A DNA stretch of 64,000 nt from Bdellovibrio reynosensis (GTDB lineage: Bacteria; Bdellovibrionota; Bdellovibrionia; Bdellovibrionales; Bdellovibrionaceae): contig NZ_CP093442.1 in assembly GCF_022814725.1 (NCBI RefSeq), positions 806,001 to 870,000 of the forward strand. The letters run 5' to 3'. The stretch's first letter is position 1; the number at the start of each line of letters is the position of its first letter. Below the pieces are notes generated by a model. That model was not told the origin of the DNA and did no database searches. It worked only from the letters and a program-made list of their open reading frames with translations. A program made the position numbers and the translations under genes. Shown in pieces: positions 44,627-53,187 of the stretch.

Positions 44627-45360
44627 AAACTATCCACGGTATCATCGTACTGCAAAAAAACTTGATCGAAACTTTCACAGTTCTTGGAAGCTAAAATTTC
44701 TAGGGGATTTCCTTCAATCAAAGTTTTTCCATCAAAAAGCAAATGCACTGTTTGGCATTTCAAAGCTTCGTCCATATATGAGGTCGTTACTATAATTAAA
44801 ATTTCTTCGTTCTCTCTTAACTCATAAAGAAGCTTCCAGAAATCGCGACGGCTCAGTGGATCGACACCGTTTGTTGGTTCATCAAGTAATAAGACCGAGG
44901 GCGCTGACAACAACGCACAGATCAAGCCCAGCTTCTTATACATGCCCCCCGAAAGCTGCGAGGCAAGTCGATCCGTAACATCTTCCAGGCGAGCCATGGC
45001 CAAAAGTTTTTTCCGACGTGCAAAATACTGTTCATCAGTTAATTGATATAGCGTCTTAAAAAATTCCAAATGCTCGTGGATGCTTAATTCCGGATAAAGA
45101 CTTTGTGTCTGAGGCATATAAGCAATGCCTTCGCGCATGTTAGAAAAATCAACCAGGCGATTTTGTTCTTGGTAATAGATTTCGCCAGCATCGGAATTTA
45201 AAAGGCCTATAATCAGTCTTAACAACGTCGTCTTGCCTGCTCCCTCAGGGCCAATAATGCCGTGGATTTCGTGGGCCTTGAATGACATATTTAAATTGCT
45301 TAAAGCCTGATTCGGTCCCATTTTTTTAGAAATGTTTTTTGCATCAATAGAAATCAGCAT
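44623..45360 (-). CDS. ABC exporter ATP-binding protein (first of two)
   Basis: The 245-aa protein has Walker A GPEGAGKTTL, AYMPQTQSLYPELS in the Q-loop region, the signature LSGGMYKK, and Walker B LLLDEPTNGVDP. The switch position reads VTTSYMDEAL with Ser in place of the usual His, so its site may be degenerate, leaving the other ATPase as the full one. It matches the first half of YbhF, which is fused in E. coli and split here. Confidence 0.93.
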   Translation of the reverse strand: MLISIDAKNISKKMGPNQALSNLNMSFKAHEIHGIIGPEGAGKTTLLRLIIGLLNSDAGEIYYQEQNRLVDFSNMREGIAYMPQTQSLYPELSIHEHLEFFKTLYQLTDEQYFARRKKLLAMARLEDVTDRLASQLSGGMYKKLGLICALLSAPSVLLLDEPTNGVDPLSRRDFWKLLYELRENEEILIIVTTSYMDEALKCQTVHLLFDGKTLIEGNPLEILASKNCESFDQVFLQYDDTVDSL

Positions 45361-45364
45361 TCAA

Positions 45365-46102
45365 TTATTCCTTAGTCGCGGCCCACTCTAAAGTCATACC
45401 GGGTTTTAATAATGTTTCGTTGTTAGCGAACTGCACTTTCACACCATAGACTAAGCGCGTTCGCTCTTCGCGAGTTTGCACATTCTTAGGAGTGAATTCA
45501 GCTTCAGGATTGATATACGAAATGGTCCCAGCAAACTCTTTTTCATCCATTTCCGGAAGGCGAGCTGAAATATTCTGACCAGGCTTTAAGTTGACGATTT
45601 CATCGTGGGGCAGATAAAAAAAAGCGTAAACGTTCTGCAGATCACCGATGGTTAAAAGTTTAGCGCCCGGTGAAACCATTTCCCCAGGTTCAAAATAGGT
45701 CGTAATGACAGTGCCCTTTAAGGGGGATGCTATATCACACCAACTGAGCTTCAACTCTGTATCAAGCATTTTATTATTCACCTGATCGTAGGCTTCTTGG
45801 GCAATACTCCCGCCCTTATATAACTTTCTTGTTCGATCATAGGAACTTTTGATAAGATCATAGGCGATGCGCACATCTTCGCAGGCAAGGCTTAATAACT
45901 TCTGCCCTTCTTTCACCGTCTCGCCTTCTTTTACTTCGAAGGTTTTGATGACCGATGGCACGCGTGCAGGAATATCAACTCTGGTAATTTCAACAGTTCC
46001 AGCATAGGAAAATTCTTTTTTAAAGAAAAACAGCTTCACGAGATAAGCAAGCAGCAGAAGAACTAAAACCACAGCGATGGGAAGAAGCTTCTTTTTAGGC
46101 AT
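45365..46102 (-). CDS. HlyD-family membrane-fusion protein (YbhG-like)
   Basis: The 245-aa protein has one N-terminal membrane helix (about 7-26), a biotinyl-lipoyl-like strand pair (VKEGETVKEGQKLLSL), a short coiled-coil region (about 75-115), the second half of the lipoyl domain (TYFEPGEMVSPGAKLLTI), and a beta-barrel part. At 245 aa it is shorter than the roughly 330-aa YbhG, mainly in the coiled coil. It is the first gene of the exporter operon and should link the permeases to an outer-membrane channel. Confidence 0.92.
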   Translation of the reverse strand: MPKKKLLPIAVVLVLLLLAYLVKLFFFKKEFSYAGTVEITRVDIPARVPSVIKTFEVKEGETVKEGQKLLSLACEDVRIAYDLIKSSYDRTRKLYKGGSIAQEAYDQVNNKMLDTELKLSWCDIASPLKGTVITTYFEPGEMVSPGAKLLTIGDLQNVYAFFYLPHDEIVNLKPGQNISARLPEMDEKEFAGTISYINPEAEFTPKNVQTREERTRLVYGVKVQFANNETLLKPGMTLEWAATKE

Positions 46103-46164
46103 AGGTCCTAGCTTAGCTTAAGACCCTCAGAAAACCGATTTTTGCGATCAGGCCATTTTAAAAA

Positions 46165-46203
46165 ACAAAAAACCGGAACCCTTTTAGGAATTCCGGTTTT
46201 TTA
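46165..46203. terminator. Intrinsic terminator after the HEFGH-protein gene
   Basis: The stem has AAAAAACCGGAA on the left, about a 12-nt loop, and TTCCGGTTTTTT on the right, with a T tail on the plus strand and on the leftward strand. Reading leftward it ends the gene at 46229-47113 before the exporter operon. Confidence 0.85.
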
Positions 46204-46228
46204 TTGTATTCAAAACTTGAAGCCGGAA

Positions 46229-47113
46229 TTACTTCGCAGCAAACCAGCAGCGTGGACGAACGCCGATAGAATCGCGAGGCGCATAGCAAGAACCTGCTTT
46301 ATAGTCATCTTTGTTCACAGGATCAGTTTCGCTGACTGTGCAAAGCATGCCAGCAAAGTAAGTGTCCAAACGACATTGTGTCTCTGGATGCGCATCGTTC
46401 GTGCGAGTGACAGTTCTTTTATCTGGAGTACCAAAGTTTGGAGCTGTTGTTTCTTTACGAAGAGCTTGGAAAAGATTCGCTACAGATTGACCAGCCAAAG
46501 ATGTTCTTAGGCAGATCAAACGATCTTGTTCATTGGGCCATTGAGCCGTACAAGCCGCATCAGCCACAGGATCCAAATCAAGATCTTTTAAGATCGCTGC
46601 ATTGTCATCTTCAGCAAAGAAACGACGAAGACACTTTAAAGAAGCAAAGTAATCGGACCCACCTTCATTAGTAGCCCAGCTACCCCACATGCTTGCGGAT
46701 TTCGGAGCGCCCCCATTGTGGTGACCGAACTCATGGCAGGCAACCAATGCAAAACCTTCAACATTCGTCGCTGGATGACGTGCCAAACCACCGTACATGT
46801 TCAGAATCTGTGTGTTACCACTGCGTTGAGCAGAAGCATTCACAGTGCCATCAGACCAAAGACGGTTGATTCTTAATTTATCGCCCAATCTTTCAACATC
46901 TGCTTTGTACAGACGCTCTAAGCGGTCCAACACATCGTTGAATTGTTTTTCTGTGATACCGCCAGTAGAAAATAAGCCCACCGGAATATTTAGATTATTT
47001 TCAGGTACAAAACCAGCGCACATTGTTTTTGAATCAGAGACTTTATGCGTGAATCCCAATGTAGCTACTAACGCAATCCCTGCAAGAACGCGACTTAATG
47101 TCGACTTTGTCAT
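46229..47113 (-). CDS. Secreted HEFGH metallopeptidase-like protein
   Basis: The 294-aa protein has a signal peptide (about 1-24) and HEFGHH at 127-132 in LVACHEFGHHNGG. About 20 residues later is ATNEGGSDYFASLKCL, where the Glu may be the third zinc ligand as in gluzincins. Several cysteines (about eight in the mature chain) suggest disulfides in the periplasm or outside. AGAGGGGG lies before the ATG. I do not know the family. A terminator follows, so it is likely monocistronic. Confidence 0.82.
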   Translation of the reverse strand: MTKSTLSRVLAGIALVATLGFTHKVSDSKTMCAGFVPENNLNIPVGLFSTGGITEKQFNDVLDRLERLYKADVERLGDKLRINRLWSDGTVNASAQRSGNTQILNMYGGLARHPATNVEGFALVACHEFGHHNGGAPKSASMWGSWATNEGGSDYFASLKCLRRFFAEDDNAAILKDLDLDPVADAACTAQWPNEQDRLICLRTSLAGQSVANLFQALRKETTAPNFGTPDKRTVTRTNDAHPETQCRLDTYFAGMLCTVSETDPVNKDDYKAGSCYAPRDSIGVRPRCWFAAK

Positions 47114-47298
47114 GACTACCCCCTCTTGTGGTCTAGACTGAAAAAAATCCTATCAACAGGACGCAAACAAACTCAAACAAATTAGACTTGAAATGGGACA
47201 GTGCGACTTTCAGCAAAAGTGAACCATTTTACAAACTAAAGCGACGCGTCTAAAAGGTCGATAAAGGCTCCAGCTCTGGCTCTAACAAGGATTTTTTC

Positions 47299-48942
47299 AT
47301 GACAAAATGGATGCGCGGTCTACGCGGGAAACTCATGCTTTCTGCCATAATTCCCATCGTAGCTCTTTCAGCTGTGACTTTAATTTCCATTCGTTCCGCT
47401 TCAAAATTGGGAGATAAATTAGAAACTGCCTACGCAGATATCATTCCAAATATGGAAGCGTTAAGCACGATCGGTATGCAAAGAGCCCGCGTTGGTTATT
47501 TCATTTGGGCTGCTCTTGCAAATAAGGAAGATTTTGAATCGCGCAAAAAATTTATCAAAAGAGCGACGGATGCTTATGCCGAATTGAAAAAAGGTATTGA
47601 GATCTATGAAGCAACCGGGCTCGATAAAGAGCAAGAAGCAATCTACGCTAAAGCCAAAGATTTGAAGCCAGCCTTCTTCGCGATGACCGATGAAATTTTG
47701 GTTGGACTAGAGAAAAACAATGCAGAGGCCGACGCAAAAATTCACAAATGGATGAACGGCGGAGAATGGCACGTCATGGCCATCGACATTCAAGCCGCTA
47801 TCACGGGAAATATGAAACTGGATCACGACCGCTCGGTTGTAAATAACAAAGAGCAAAAAGAAGAAAGAGCCTTTGAAGCTCAATTACTTATTTTGCTTGC
47901 AGGACTTTGCGGCTTCCTGGTGTTTGGTATTTTAACTTGGATCGCTGCTGTTATTAGTAAAACAGTCAGCTCTATTGGCAGTGATTTATCTGAAGCTGGA
48001 ACTCAAGTGGCTTCAGCCATCACTCAACTAAGCTCTGCAGGTCAAAGCCTTTCTGAAAACTCAACCGATACGGCGGCATCACTGGAAGAAACAGTGGCAT
48101 CCTTGGAAGAAATGTCTTCAATGGTGAAGATGAATTCAGATAACGCAAAACAAGCTGCAGCCCTATCTCAATCTTCAAAAGAAGTGGCTGAAAAAGGTCA
48201 GCAATCCATCGATCAATTGATTCACAACATGCAGGATATTTCTAAATCTTCAAAACAGATTGAAGAAATCATTTCTGTGATCGACGATATCGCCTTCCAA
48301 ACAAACTTATTGGCATTAAATGCCTCTGTGGAAGCGGCCCGCGCCGGTGAACACGGTAAGGGATTTGCGGTCGTCGCGGAGGCGGTTCGTGCGCTTGCCC
48401 AACGCTCTGCATCTGCTGCCAAAGACATCAATACTTTGATTGTGGCAAGTGTTGAAAAGATCGAACGTGGCGCTAAAACAGCAGACACTTCCGGTGAAGC
48501 CCTAGCGAACATCGTAAGCTCAGTTAAAAAAGTAGCCGACTTAAATAATGAAATTTCTGCAGCCAGTTTAGAGCAAACTACGGGAATTTCTCAGATTAGC
48601 AAAGCCATGAATCAATTAGATCAAGGCGCACAAAGTAACGCAGCTTCCTCTGAGGAAGTGGCGGCTTCTGCTGAAGAAATCAACAGCCAGACGCAGATGA
48701 TGCAAAAAATGGTGGAAAAACTAAATCAAATGGTCGAAGGCTCGGCTGCACGCCGTGCGGAGTCATCTGGTCCAAAGAAAGCAGCTAAGAAAAAAACAGC
48801 GCCTGTACCTGCGGCGGTTAAATCAGCAGAACTTGCGCAAGTAAAACCAATGCCAACTAAAAAACCGGCAGCGGCGGCTGAAATCATTCCTTTTGATGAT
48901 GATCTTGCTCCTCGCAAAGTTGGGACTACGGACGGCTTTTAA
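47299..48942 (+). CDS. Methyl-accepting chemotaxis protein
   Basis: The 547-aa protein has a first membrane helix (about 11-29), a periplasmic domain of about 165 residues with a four-helix-bundle look, a second helix (about 198-218), and a long cytoplasmic signalling domain. The hairpin tip is visible as IDDIAFQTNLLALNASVEAARAG-type residues around 330-355, the site that binds CheA and CheW. Glu/Gln-rich stretches that could be methylated flank it. A Lys/Ala/Pro-rich tail ends the protein. AAGGA lies 7 nt before the ATG. The ligand is unknown. Confidence 0.96.
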   Translation: MTKWMRGLRGKLMLSAIIPIVALSAVTLISIRSASKLGDKLETAYADIIPNMEALSTIGMQRARVGYFIWAALANKEDFESRKKFIKRATDAYAELKKGIEIYEATGLDKEQEAIYAKAKDLKPAFFAMTDEILVGLEKNNAEADAKIHKWMNGGEWHVMAIDIQAAITGNMKLDHDRSVVNNKEQKEERAFEAQLLILLAGLCGFLVFGILTWIAAVISKTVSSIGSDLSEAGTQVASAITQLSSAGQSLSENSTDTAASLEETVASLEEMSSMVKMNSDNAKQAAALSQSSKEVAEKGQQSIDQLIHNMQDISKSSKQIEEIISVIDDIAFQTNLLALNASVEAARAGEHGKGFAVVAEAVRALAQRSASAAKDINTLIVASVEKIERGAKTADTSGEALANIVSSVKKVADLNNEISAASLEQTTGISQISKAMNQLDQGAQSNAASSEEVAASAEEINSQTQMMQKMVEKLNQMVEGSAARRAESSGPKKAAKKKTAPVPAAVKSAELAQVKPMPTKKPAAAAEIIPFDDDLAPRKVGTTDGF

Positions 48943-48983
48943 TACGTTGCCCCAATAAAGTCCTTGGGCTAGGATTAAACGGC

Positions 48984-50123
48984 ATGAAAATACCGTTTAA
49001 TATCCCGCCCAAGAGTCAGAACGAAGAGAAGTACATCATTCAAGCCATCGCCAACAAAAAACTTAGCGGCGAAGGCAGCTTCAACAAAAAGTGCTCTGAG
49101 TGGATTAATAAAAATCTTCCGACTTTGATGACTGTGATCACACCTTCTTGCACCTCCGCTTTAGAAATGGCGATGGTGCTTGCAGATATCGGTCCTGGCG
49201 ACGAAGTCATCTTACCTTCATTTACATTTACTTCCACGGCCAATGTGGTCGCCCTCTACGGCGCTATCCCGGTGTTCGTTGATGTCGATCCGCGCACCAT
49301 GAATATTGATCCTGCTTGCATTGAAAAAGCCATCAACCCCCGCACTAAAGTTATCATGCCTGTGCACTATGCGGGTGTTGGTTGTGAGATGGATAAAATC
49401 ATGGACCTCGCAAACAAACATAACATCTGGGTTGTTGAAGACGCAGCACAAGGAATGTTTGCTTCCTATAAAGGAAAAGCCTTGGGAGCTTGGGGACACA
49501 TGGCGGCTTTTAGCTATCATGAAACAAAAAACATCGTGTGTGGTGAAGGTGGTGCATTAACCATCAACGATCCTCGTCTAGTGAAGCGTGCCGAAATCGT
49601 GCGCGACAAAGGAACTAACCGTCAGGAATTTTTAAATGGCCAAGTTGATAAATACACTTGGCAGGACAAAGGTTCGTCCTACTTGCTTTCTGAACTTTCA
49701 GCGGCGTTTCTTTTATCGCAACTTGAAGAAGGCGAAATTATCACTAGCAAACGCATGACTATCTGGAATCAATATCACCAGGGTCTAGCGGCCTTAGAAA
49801 AAGCAGGTCGCCTGCAACGCATGGTTGTTCCTGAGGGAGCAAAGGCGAATGCTCATATTTATTATATCTTGCTGAATTCAGCTGATGAACGTGCGAAACT
49901 TTGGAGCTTTTTAAAAGAAGCTGGCATTCAATCCACGACACACTATGTGCCACTGCACTCTGCCCCTGCGGGGGTCAAATATGGTCGCGTGGAAGGGTCT
50001 ATGAAAGTAACTGATGACCATGCCAATCGTTTGCTGCGCTTGCCGATGTTTGCTGATTTAAGCAGTGCTGATGCGTCTTTCGTTTTAGAAAAGATCCAGG
50101 AGTTTTTTAAGGGGACACCATGA
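48984..50123 (+). CDS. wecE: dTDP-4-amino-4,6-dideoxygalactose transaminase (WecE-like)
   Basis: This PLP aminotransferase converts dTDP-4-keto-6-deoxyglucose and glutamate to dTDP-4-amino-4,6-dideoxygalactose. The 379-aa protein follows E. coli WecE closely in pattern, for example IPFNIPP, TPSCTSALEMA, MPVHYAGVGCEMD and EDAAQGMFASYKG. The PLP lysine is in SYHETKNIVCGEGG. It overlaps rmlA by 4 nt (ATGA). The next two genes make its substrate, which supports the specific assignment. The other DegT-family aminotransferases are a less likely alternative. Confidence 0.92.
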   Translation: MKIPFNIPPKSQNEEKYIIQAIANKKLSGEGSFNKKCSEWINKNLPTLMTVITPSCTSALEMAMVLADIGPGDEVILPSFTFTSTANVVALYGAIPVFVDVDPRTMNIDPACIEKAINPRTKVIMPVHYAGVGCEMDKIMDLANKHNIWVVEDAAQGMFASYKGKALGAWGHMAAFSYHETKNIVCGEGGALTINDPRLVKRAEIVRDKGTNRQEFLNGQVDKYTWQDKGSSYLLSELSAAFLLSQLEEGEIITSKRMTIWNQYHQGLAALEKAGRLQRMVVPEGAKANAHIYYILLNSADERAKLWSFLKEAGIQSTTHYVPLHSAPAGVKYGRVEGSMKVTDDHANRLLRLPMFADLSSADASFVLEKIQEFFKGTP

Positions 50124-51007
50124 AAGGTATTATTTTAGCTGGCGGAGCGGGCTCTCGCCTGTATCCAATGACTCGGGTTATGACTAAACAACTTCAATCA
50201 GTGTATGATAAACCGCTGATTTACTACCCTTTAAGTATTTTGATGTTGGGTGGGATTAAAGATATTTTACTTATCACCACGCCCGATGATCAGCCGCTAT
50301 TTAAAAAACTTTTAGGCGATGGATCCCAGTTCGGGATTCACCTTACTTATAAAATTCAAGAAAAACCGAATGGTTTGCCTGAGGCTTTTGTTCTGGGTGA
50401 AGACTTCATCGGGGATGACCACGTCTGCTTGATCTTGGGGGACAATCTTTTCTATGGAGATTTGGATTTCTTTAGAAAAGCGATCGAATCGCAAAAGAAT
50501 AAAGAAAACAGTCTGCACGGTCGCGTATTCGCTTACTATGTTGCCGATCCTTCTGCTTACGGCGTAGTCGAATTTGATAAAGAAACAAAAAAAGTAAAAT
50601 CCATTGAAGAAAAGCCAGCAAAACCAAAATCAAACTATGCGGTTCCTGGTCTTTACCTTTTTGATAATACAGTTGCTAAACGCGCAAAGAGCCTAAAACC
50701 CTCCCCGCGTGGCGAAACTGAAATCGTGGATTTGATTTTATCTTACCACCACGAAGACAAATTGGGTGTGGAGATGATGTATCGTGGTCTTGCTTGGCTT
50801 GATACTGGAACACCGAGATCTTTGCTTGATGCAGCGGCCTTTATTGGTGCCATCGAAGAAAGACAAGGCTTGAAGGTCGCGTGTCTTGAAGAGGTTGCTT
50901 ACCGTATGAAGTTTATCAATTTAGAGCAGTTACAACAAATTACGGCGAGCCTGCCAAAGTGTTCGTACCGCTCTTACCTAGAAAAAATTATTTCTGAGGA
51001 ACTTTAG
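50120..51007 (+). CDS. rmlA: Glucose-1-phosphate thymidylyltransferase
   Basis: RmlA joins glucose-1-phosphate and dTTP to dTDP-glucose. The 295-aa protein has the nucleotide-binding start ILAGGAGSRLYPMT, the KQLQSVYDKPLIYYP motif, LGDNLFYG for the catalytic metal site, and DTGTPRSLLDAA near the end, all typical. It lies between wecE (4-nt overlap) and rmlB (2-nt gap). Such enzymes are allosterically inhibited by the pathway's end product, which may apply here. Confidence 0.96.
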   Translation: MKGIILAGGAGSRLYPMTRVMTKQLQSVYDKPLIYYPLSILMLGGIKDILLITTPDDQPLFKKLLGDGSQFGIHLTYKIQEKPNGLPEAFVLGEDFIGDDHVCLILGDNLFYGDLDFFRKAIESQKNKENSLHGRVFAYYVADPSAYGVVEFDKETKKVKSIEEKPAKPKSNYAVPGLYLFDNTVAKRAKSLKPSPRGETEIVDLILSYHHEDKLGVEMMYRGLAWLDTGTPRSLLDAAAFIGAIEERQGLKVACLEEVAYRMKFINLEQLQQITASLPKCSYRSYLEKIISEEL

Positions 51008-51009
51008 AA

Positions 51010-51996
51010 ATGAAGAAGTGTGTTTTATTAACTGGCTGTGCTGGTTTTATCGGATCCAACTTTGTTAAGACCATCGCCTGCCGTGACGATGTGAAGGCTC
51101 AATATGACTTTGTTATCGTCGATGCTTTGACCTATGCGGGCCGCTTAAGCAATATCCAAAAAGAGCTTGATGCAAATCCGCATTTAACTTTTGTTAAAGA
51201 AGACATCCGTGACGCTCACAAAATGGATCAGCTTTTTAAGAAATATCAGTTTTATGGTGTCATTAACTTCGCAGCAGAAAGCCATGTCGATCGCTCTATT
51301 GAAAGTCCCAACATCTTTGTTGAAACCAACGTGCTTGGCACATTGAACCTGCTTAAAGAAAGCCTGGCGCAGTTTGAAAAAACTGGCAGCTTCAGATATT
51401 TGCAAGTCAGCACAGATGAAGTTTACGGAACTTTGCAGTTAGACGACCCCGCGTTCACTGAAGATACACCTATTGCTCCAAACAGTCCTTACAGCGCTTC
51501 GAAGGCCAGTGCGGATTTGTTATGCCGTTCCTTCTTTGAAACATTCAAATTGCCAGTGACGATCACCCGTTGCTCTAACAACTATGGTCCTTTGCAAGTG
51601 GAAGAAAAATTCATTCCTTTGATGATCAAACGTGCTTTAGCTAACGAAAAACTTCCGATCTATGGCACGGGCATGAACATCCGTGACTGGATTTATGTTG
51701 ATGATCACAACGAAGGCGTGTGGAAAGTGTTCACAGCAGGCAAAAACGGCGAAGTATATAACTTGGGTGGAAATTCAGAACGACAAAACTTAGATGTGGC
51801 AAAAATGATTCTGAAACATTTAGGTAAACCAGAATCTTTATTAAGCTTCGTCCAAGATCGCAAAGGACATGATTTCCGTTATGCGATCAACTATTCCAAA
51901 GCACAAAAAGAACTGAACTGGCAGCCAACAGTTCGCTTTGAAGAAGAAGGACTAGAACGCACAATCAATTACTATAAGAATCTATGGGCGAAATAA
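51010..51996 (+). CDS. rmlB: dTDP-glucose 4,6-dehydratase
   Basis: RmlB converts dTDP-glucose to dTDP-4-keto-6-deoxyglucose, using NAD+ as internal redox carrier. The 328-aa extended short-chain dehydrogenase has TGCAGFIGSNF at the cofactor site, NFAAESHVDRSI, the catalytic STDEVYG and YSASKASAD (Tyr and Lys), and NNYGPLQ. It is 2 nt after rmlA and overlaps the glycosyltransferase by 13 nt. No rmlC or rmlD is present, so L-rhamnose is not the product made here. Confidence 0.96.
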   Translation: MKKCVLLTGCAGFIGSNFVKTIACRDDVKAQYDFVIVDALTYAGRLSNIQKELDANPHLTFVKEDIRDAHKMDQLFKKYQFYGVINFAAESHVDRSIESPNIFVETNVLGTLNLLKESLAQFEKTGSFRYLQVSTDEVYGTLQLDDPAFTEDTPIAPNSPYSASKASADLLCRSFFETFKLPVTITRCSNNYGPLQVEEKFIPLMIKRALANEKLPIYGTGMNIRDWIYVDDHNEGVWKVFTAGKNGEVYNLGGNSERQNLDVAKMILKHLGKPESLLSFVQDRKGHDFRYAINYSKAQKELNWQPTVRFEEEGLERTINYYKNLWAK

Positions 51997-53135
51997 AAGT
52001 ACTTCATTGCATCCACTCCGTCAGCTGGGGTGGACTTGAAATTTACACTGCAGAACTTGTACAAAAGTTAGCTGAAATGGGCGTTAAACAAATGGTTTTA
52101 TGCTCCGCTGAATCTCGCGTCAGTGAGCAACTTCGTTTGGGCGGCGTGGAAGTAATTTCTGTCACTTCTGATAAGATCTCTAAACTTTCGGAAGCAAGAT
52201 TAATTAGAAAATTGATTAAGCGTCACGGCTTCACTCACCTACACTCCCACACTCGCTGGGATATGTGGGCTTGCGCCTTGGCTTTATTTGGGCGTAAAGA
52301 CATTAAACACGTTTACAATCTTTATATGAATGCGCCTCCGAAACAGGACATGGTGCACCGCTGGTTGTTTTCAAAAGTCGATGTTCTGTGCAGTTCTTCA
52401 GAAAATATTCTGCAAGATGTGAAAAAGAACTTTCCTATTGCACCAGAAAAAATTCGTCTGGTTCGATACGGAAGAAAAACTGAAATTTACAAACCAAACC
52501 CCAGCGCACGCAAAGCCTTGCGCGAAGAAATGGCTGTCAGACCCAATCAAATCGTTTTCGGAACTTTGTGCCGAATTGACCCAGGCAAAGGTGTCCGCGA
52601 GTTGGTGCAAGCGCTAGAGTACTTAAATGATCAAGAGCTTTCACGTATGCAGCTATGGGTGGTGGGTGATCCTACTATCTTAGGTAAAAACTCTGACGGC
52701 AGTACCGCTTTTGAAGGACCTTCTAAAGAGCTGAACGATTGGATTCAAGATAAAACTGAAAATCCACGATACACACAACATCTGATTCGTATTCCTTTTC
52801 AAAAAGAATACATTTCCTACATTGATGCTTTGGATGTGTTTGTACTTGCGTCTTACAACGAAACTTATTCGTTAAGCGTTTTAGATTCGATGATGATGGG
52901 TAAACCTGTCATAGGTACCAATGCCGGGGGCACCTCTGAACAAGTGGGCCACAACGAGCGCGGTTTATTGGTCGAGCCCGAGGATGCAAAATCCATCGCC
53001 GAAGCCATTCGCCATTATTTAAAACATCCCGAAGTCATTGGTTTACAAGGCAAAAAAGCACAGGAATGGGCGCTGATGAATCATAACTGGGAAAAAACTC
53101 AAGCGACCTATTTGGACCTGTATAAATCCCTTTAA
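51984..53135 (+). CDS. Glycosyltransferase, GT4-like (GT-B fold)
   Basis: The 383-aa protein has the GT-B layout: an N-terminal domain with HSVSWGGLEIYTAELV, in which the GG-x-E helix is typical of GT4, and a C-terminal nucleotide-sugar domain with FGTLCRIDPGKG and the E-x7-E motif around NETYSLSVLDSMMMGKP-type residues (SYNETYSLSVLDSM). It overlaps rmlB by 13 nt, so it probably uses the dTDP-sugar the operon makes. The acceptor is unknown. A signal or membrane segment is absent, so it works at the inner face of the membrane. Confidence 0.92.
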   Translation: MGEIKVLHCIHSVSWGGLEIYTAELVQKLAEMGVKQMVLCSAESRVSEQLRLGGVEVISVTSDKISKLSEARLIRKLIKRHGFTHLHSHTRWDMWACALALFGRKDIKHVYNLYMNAPPKQDMVHRWLFSKVDVLCSSSENILQDVKKNFPIAPEKIRLVRYGRKTEIYKPNPSARKALREEMAVRPNQIVFGTLCRIDPGKGVRELVQALEYLNDQELSRMQLWVVGDPTILGKNSDGSTAFEGPSKELNDWIQDKTENPRYTQHLIRIPFQKEYISYIDALDVFVLASYNETYSLSVLDSMMMGKPVIGTNAGGTSEQVGHNERGLLVEPEDAKSIAEAIRHYLKHPEVIGLQGKKAQEWALMNHNWEKTQATYLDLYKSL

Positions 53136-53155
53136 AACAAGATTTGAAATCAAAA

Positions 53156-53187
53156 AAAGAATGGGGCTTTAAAGCCCCATTCTTTAT
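53156..53187. terminator. Bidirectional intrinsic terminator
   Basis: A perfect 30-nt palindrome (AAAGAATGGGGCTTT and its complement) with A and T flanks separates the sugar operon from feoB, whose 3' end it overlaps. Confidence 0.92.

Noticed and set aside
51010-53135. L-rhamnose pathway
   Set aside because: rmlA and rmlB are present but rmlC and rmlD are not, and a WecE-like gene is coupled to them, so an amino sugar is the more likely product.
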